Source: JAUWCW01 sp030609125 [NCBI: Candidatus Rokuibacteriota bacterium] | Lineage (GTDB): Bacteria > JAUVQV01 | Direction: 5' to 3' | DNA: 5,077 bases | Assembly (NCBI GenBank): GCA_030609125.1 | Contig: JAUWCW010000176.1 | Coordinates: 1-5,077, forward strand | In this document: positions 4,745 through 5,077 of the stretch, piece by piece | Layout of the letters: each line of letters begins with the position of its first letter | How positions within the stretch are numbered: the stretch's first letter is position 1 | The notes under the pieces: model-generated | The model's database searches: none | Seen by the model: only the letters and a program-made list of their open reading frames with translations | What the model was told of the DNA's origin: nothing | Made by a program: the position numbers and the translations under genes

Positions 4745-5077
4745 TTATCCTGGGAACGCAAGATTGTTGATAAACAGATTCTGAAAGTTACTGCTCTCCG
4801 CCATATGCCAGGTCTTCATCGCTTTGGAGATGCCGGCCGCACGGGTGAGGGAAGAGGGTTCGAGGAGACTGAGGGCGGCACCGGCCAGCGCGGCGTTTGC
4901 CGCCACTGAAACGATTTTCTCCCAGTTGGGAGCAATGATCCCGAGAGTGGAAAGGTTCCGGGGACGGAGGGAATACCCGAATCCGCCTGCAATTGTAACT
5001 GTCTGTATAAGCTCTGTTTTAAGCCGTGACTTGCGCAGCAGAAGCTGCCAGGCCGTGGCGATGGCCGAGACGGCGAG
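4745..5077 (-). CDS. RACo-like ASKHA-domain protein (corrinoid activation / DUF4445 type), C-terminal end only
   Basis: An open frame runs from the window edge at 5077 to TAA 4747-4745: 110 codons with no start needed because the gene enters from the right. It reads TVTIAGGFGYSLRPRNLSTLGIIAPNWEKIVSVAANAALAGAALSLL, with pieces IAGGFG (29-34), LSTLGIIAP (42-50), NAALAGAA (61-68), and ends in SNFQNLFINNLAFPG. In RACo-type activators the C-terminal ASKHA domain shows AGGFG, an A-x-x-IG-x-x-P segment, a GNAAL-x-GA block and a closing F-x-x-x-F-x-x-x-x-x-FP. Here GNAAL appears as ANAAL. These proteins use ATP to reduce inactive Co(II) corrinoid proteins of methyltransferase or acetyl-CoA pathways, and carry an N-terminal [2Fe-2S] domain not visible here. 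About 65 percent of third codon positions are G/C, lower than about 86 percent in the first 50 codons of the glycosyltransferase. Whether the next operon is read through from this gene is unclear. Confidence 0.78.
   Translation of the reverse strand, partial: LAVSAIATAWQLLLRKSRLKTELIQTVTIAGGFGYSLRPRNLSTLGIIAPNWEKIVSVAANAALAGAALSLLEPSSLTRAAGISKAMKTWHMAESSNFQNLFINNLAFPG

Noticed and set aside
4621-4773. Calling this a chromosomal replication origin
   Set aside because: No dnaA, dnaN, gidA or parA nearby, no perfect TTATCCACA box, and the ParB-like gene is not in a parAB pair; the evidence supports only a nonamer cluster.

Overview
The window is high-GC DNA densely packed with genes. It is consistent with a bacterial chromosome, perhaps an anaerobic Desulfobacterota or Desulfuromonadales-like (former Deltaproteobacteria) lineage. 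That guess rests on the end of a corrinoid-activation (RACo-type) gene and on the particular SPL-like radical SAM protein. It is an inference from family distribution, not a species call. No rRNA, tRNA, CRISPR array or insertion sequence is visible.

Left block, plus strand (1-1734): the last 51 codons of an M4 (thermolysin/protealysin-type) metallopeptidase. Four bases later comes a 98-residue emfourin-type M4 peptidase inhibitor, and then a 425-residue polytopic membrane protein whose ATG overlaps the inhibitor stop codon (TGATG). The three look like one transcript: a peptidase, its dedicated inhibitor, and a translationally coupled membrane protein of unknown function with GT-C glycosyltransferase-like traits.

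Right block, minus strand (4620 down to 1752): a family 2 glycosyltransferase, a ParB-like protein and an SPL-family radical SAM protein. Both junctions are 4-base start/stop overlaps (GTGA and ATGA), so the three are almost certainly co-expressed. The ParB-like protein keeps recognisable CTP-pocket motifs in altered form (GARR instead of GERR). The SPL-like protein keeps the CX3CX2C cluster motif but seems to lack the hydrogen-donor cysteine of true spore photoproduct lyase. The left and right blocks converge with only 17 bases between their stop codons.

Far right (4621-5077): a 124-base AT-rich intergenic island holding two dyads and a cluster of TTATCAACA-like nonamers. Beyond it lies the C-terminal end of a RACo-like ASKHA-domain protein on the minus strand, which runs off the window. 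The island must hold whatever promoter or control site serves the glycosyltransferase operon, unless that operon is read through from the RACo gene. The nonamers are one or two changes from the DnaA box, but nothing else here marks an origin.
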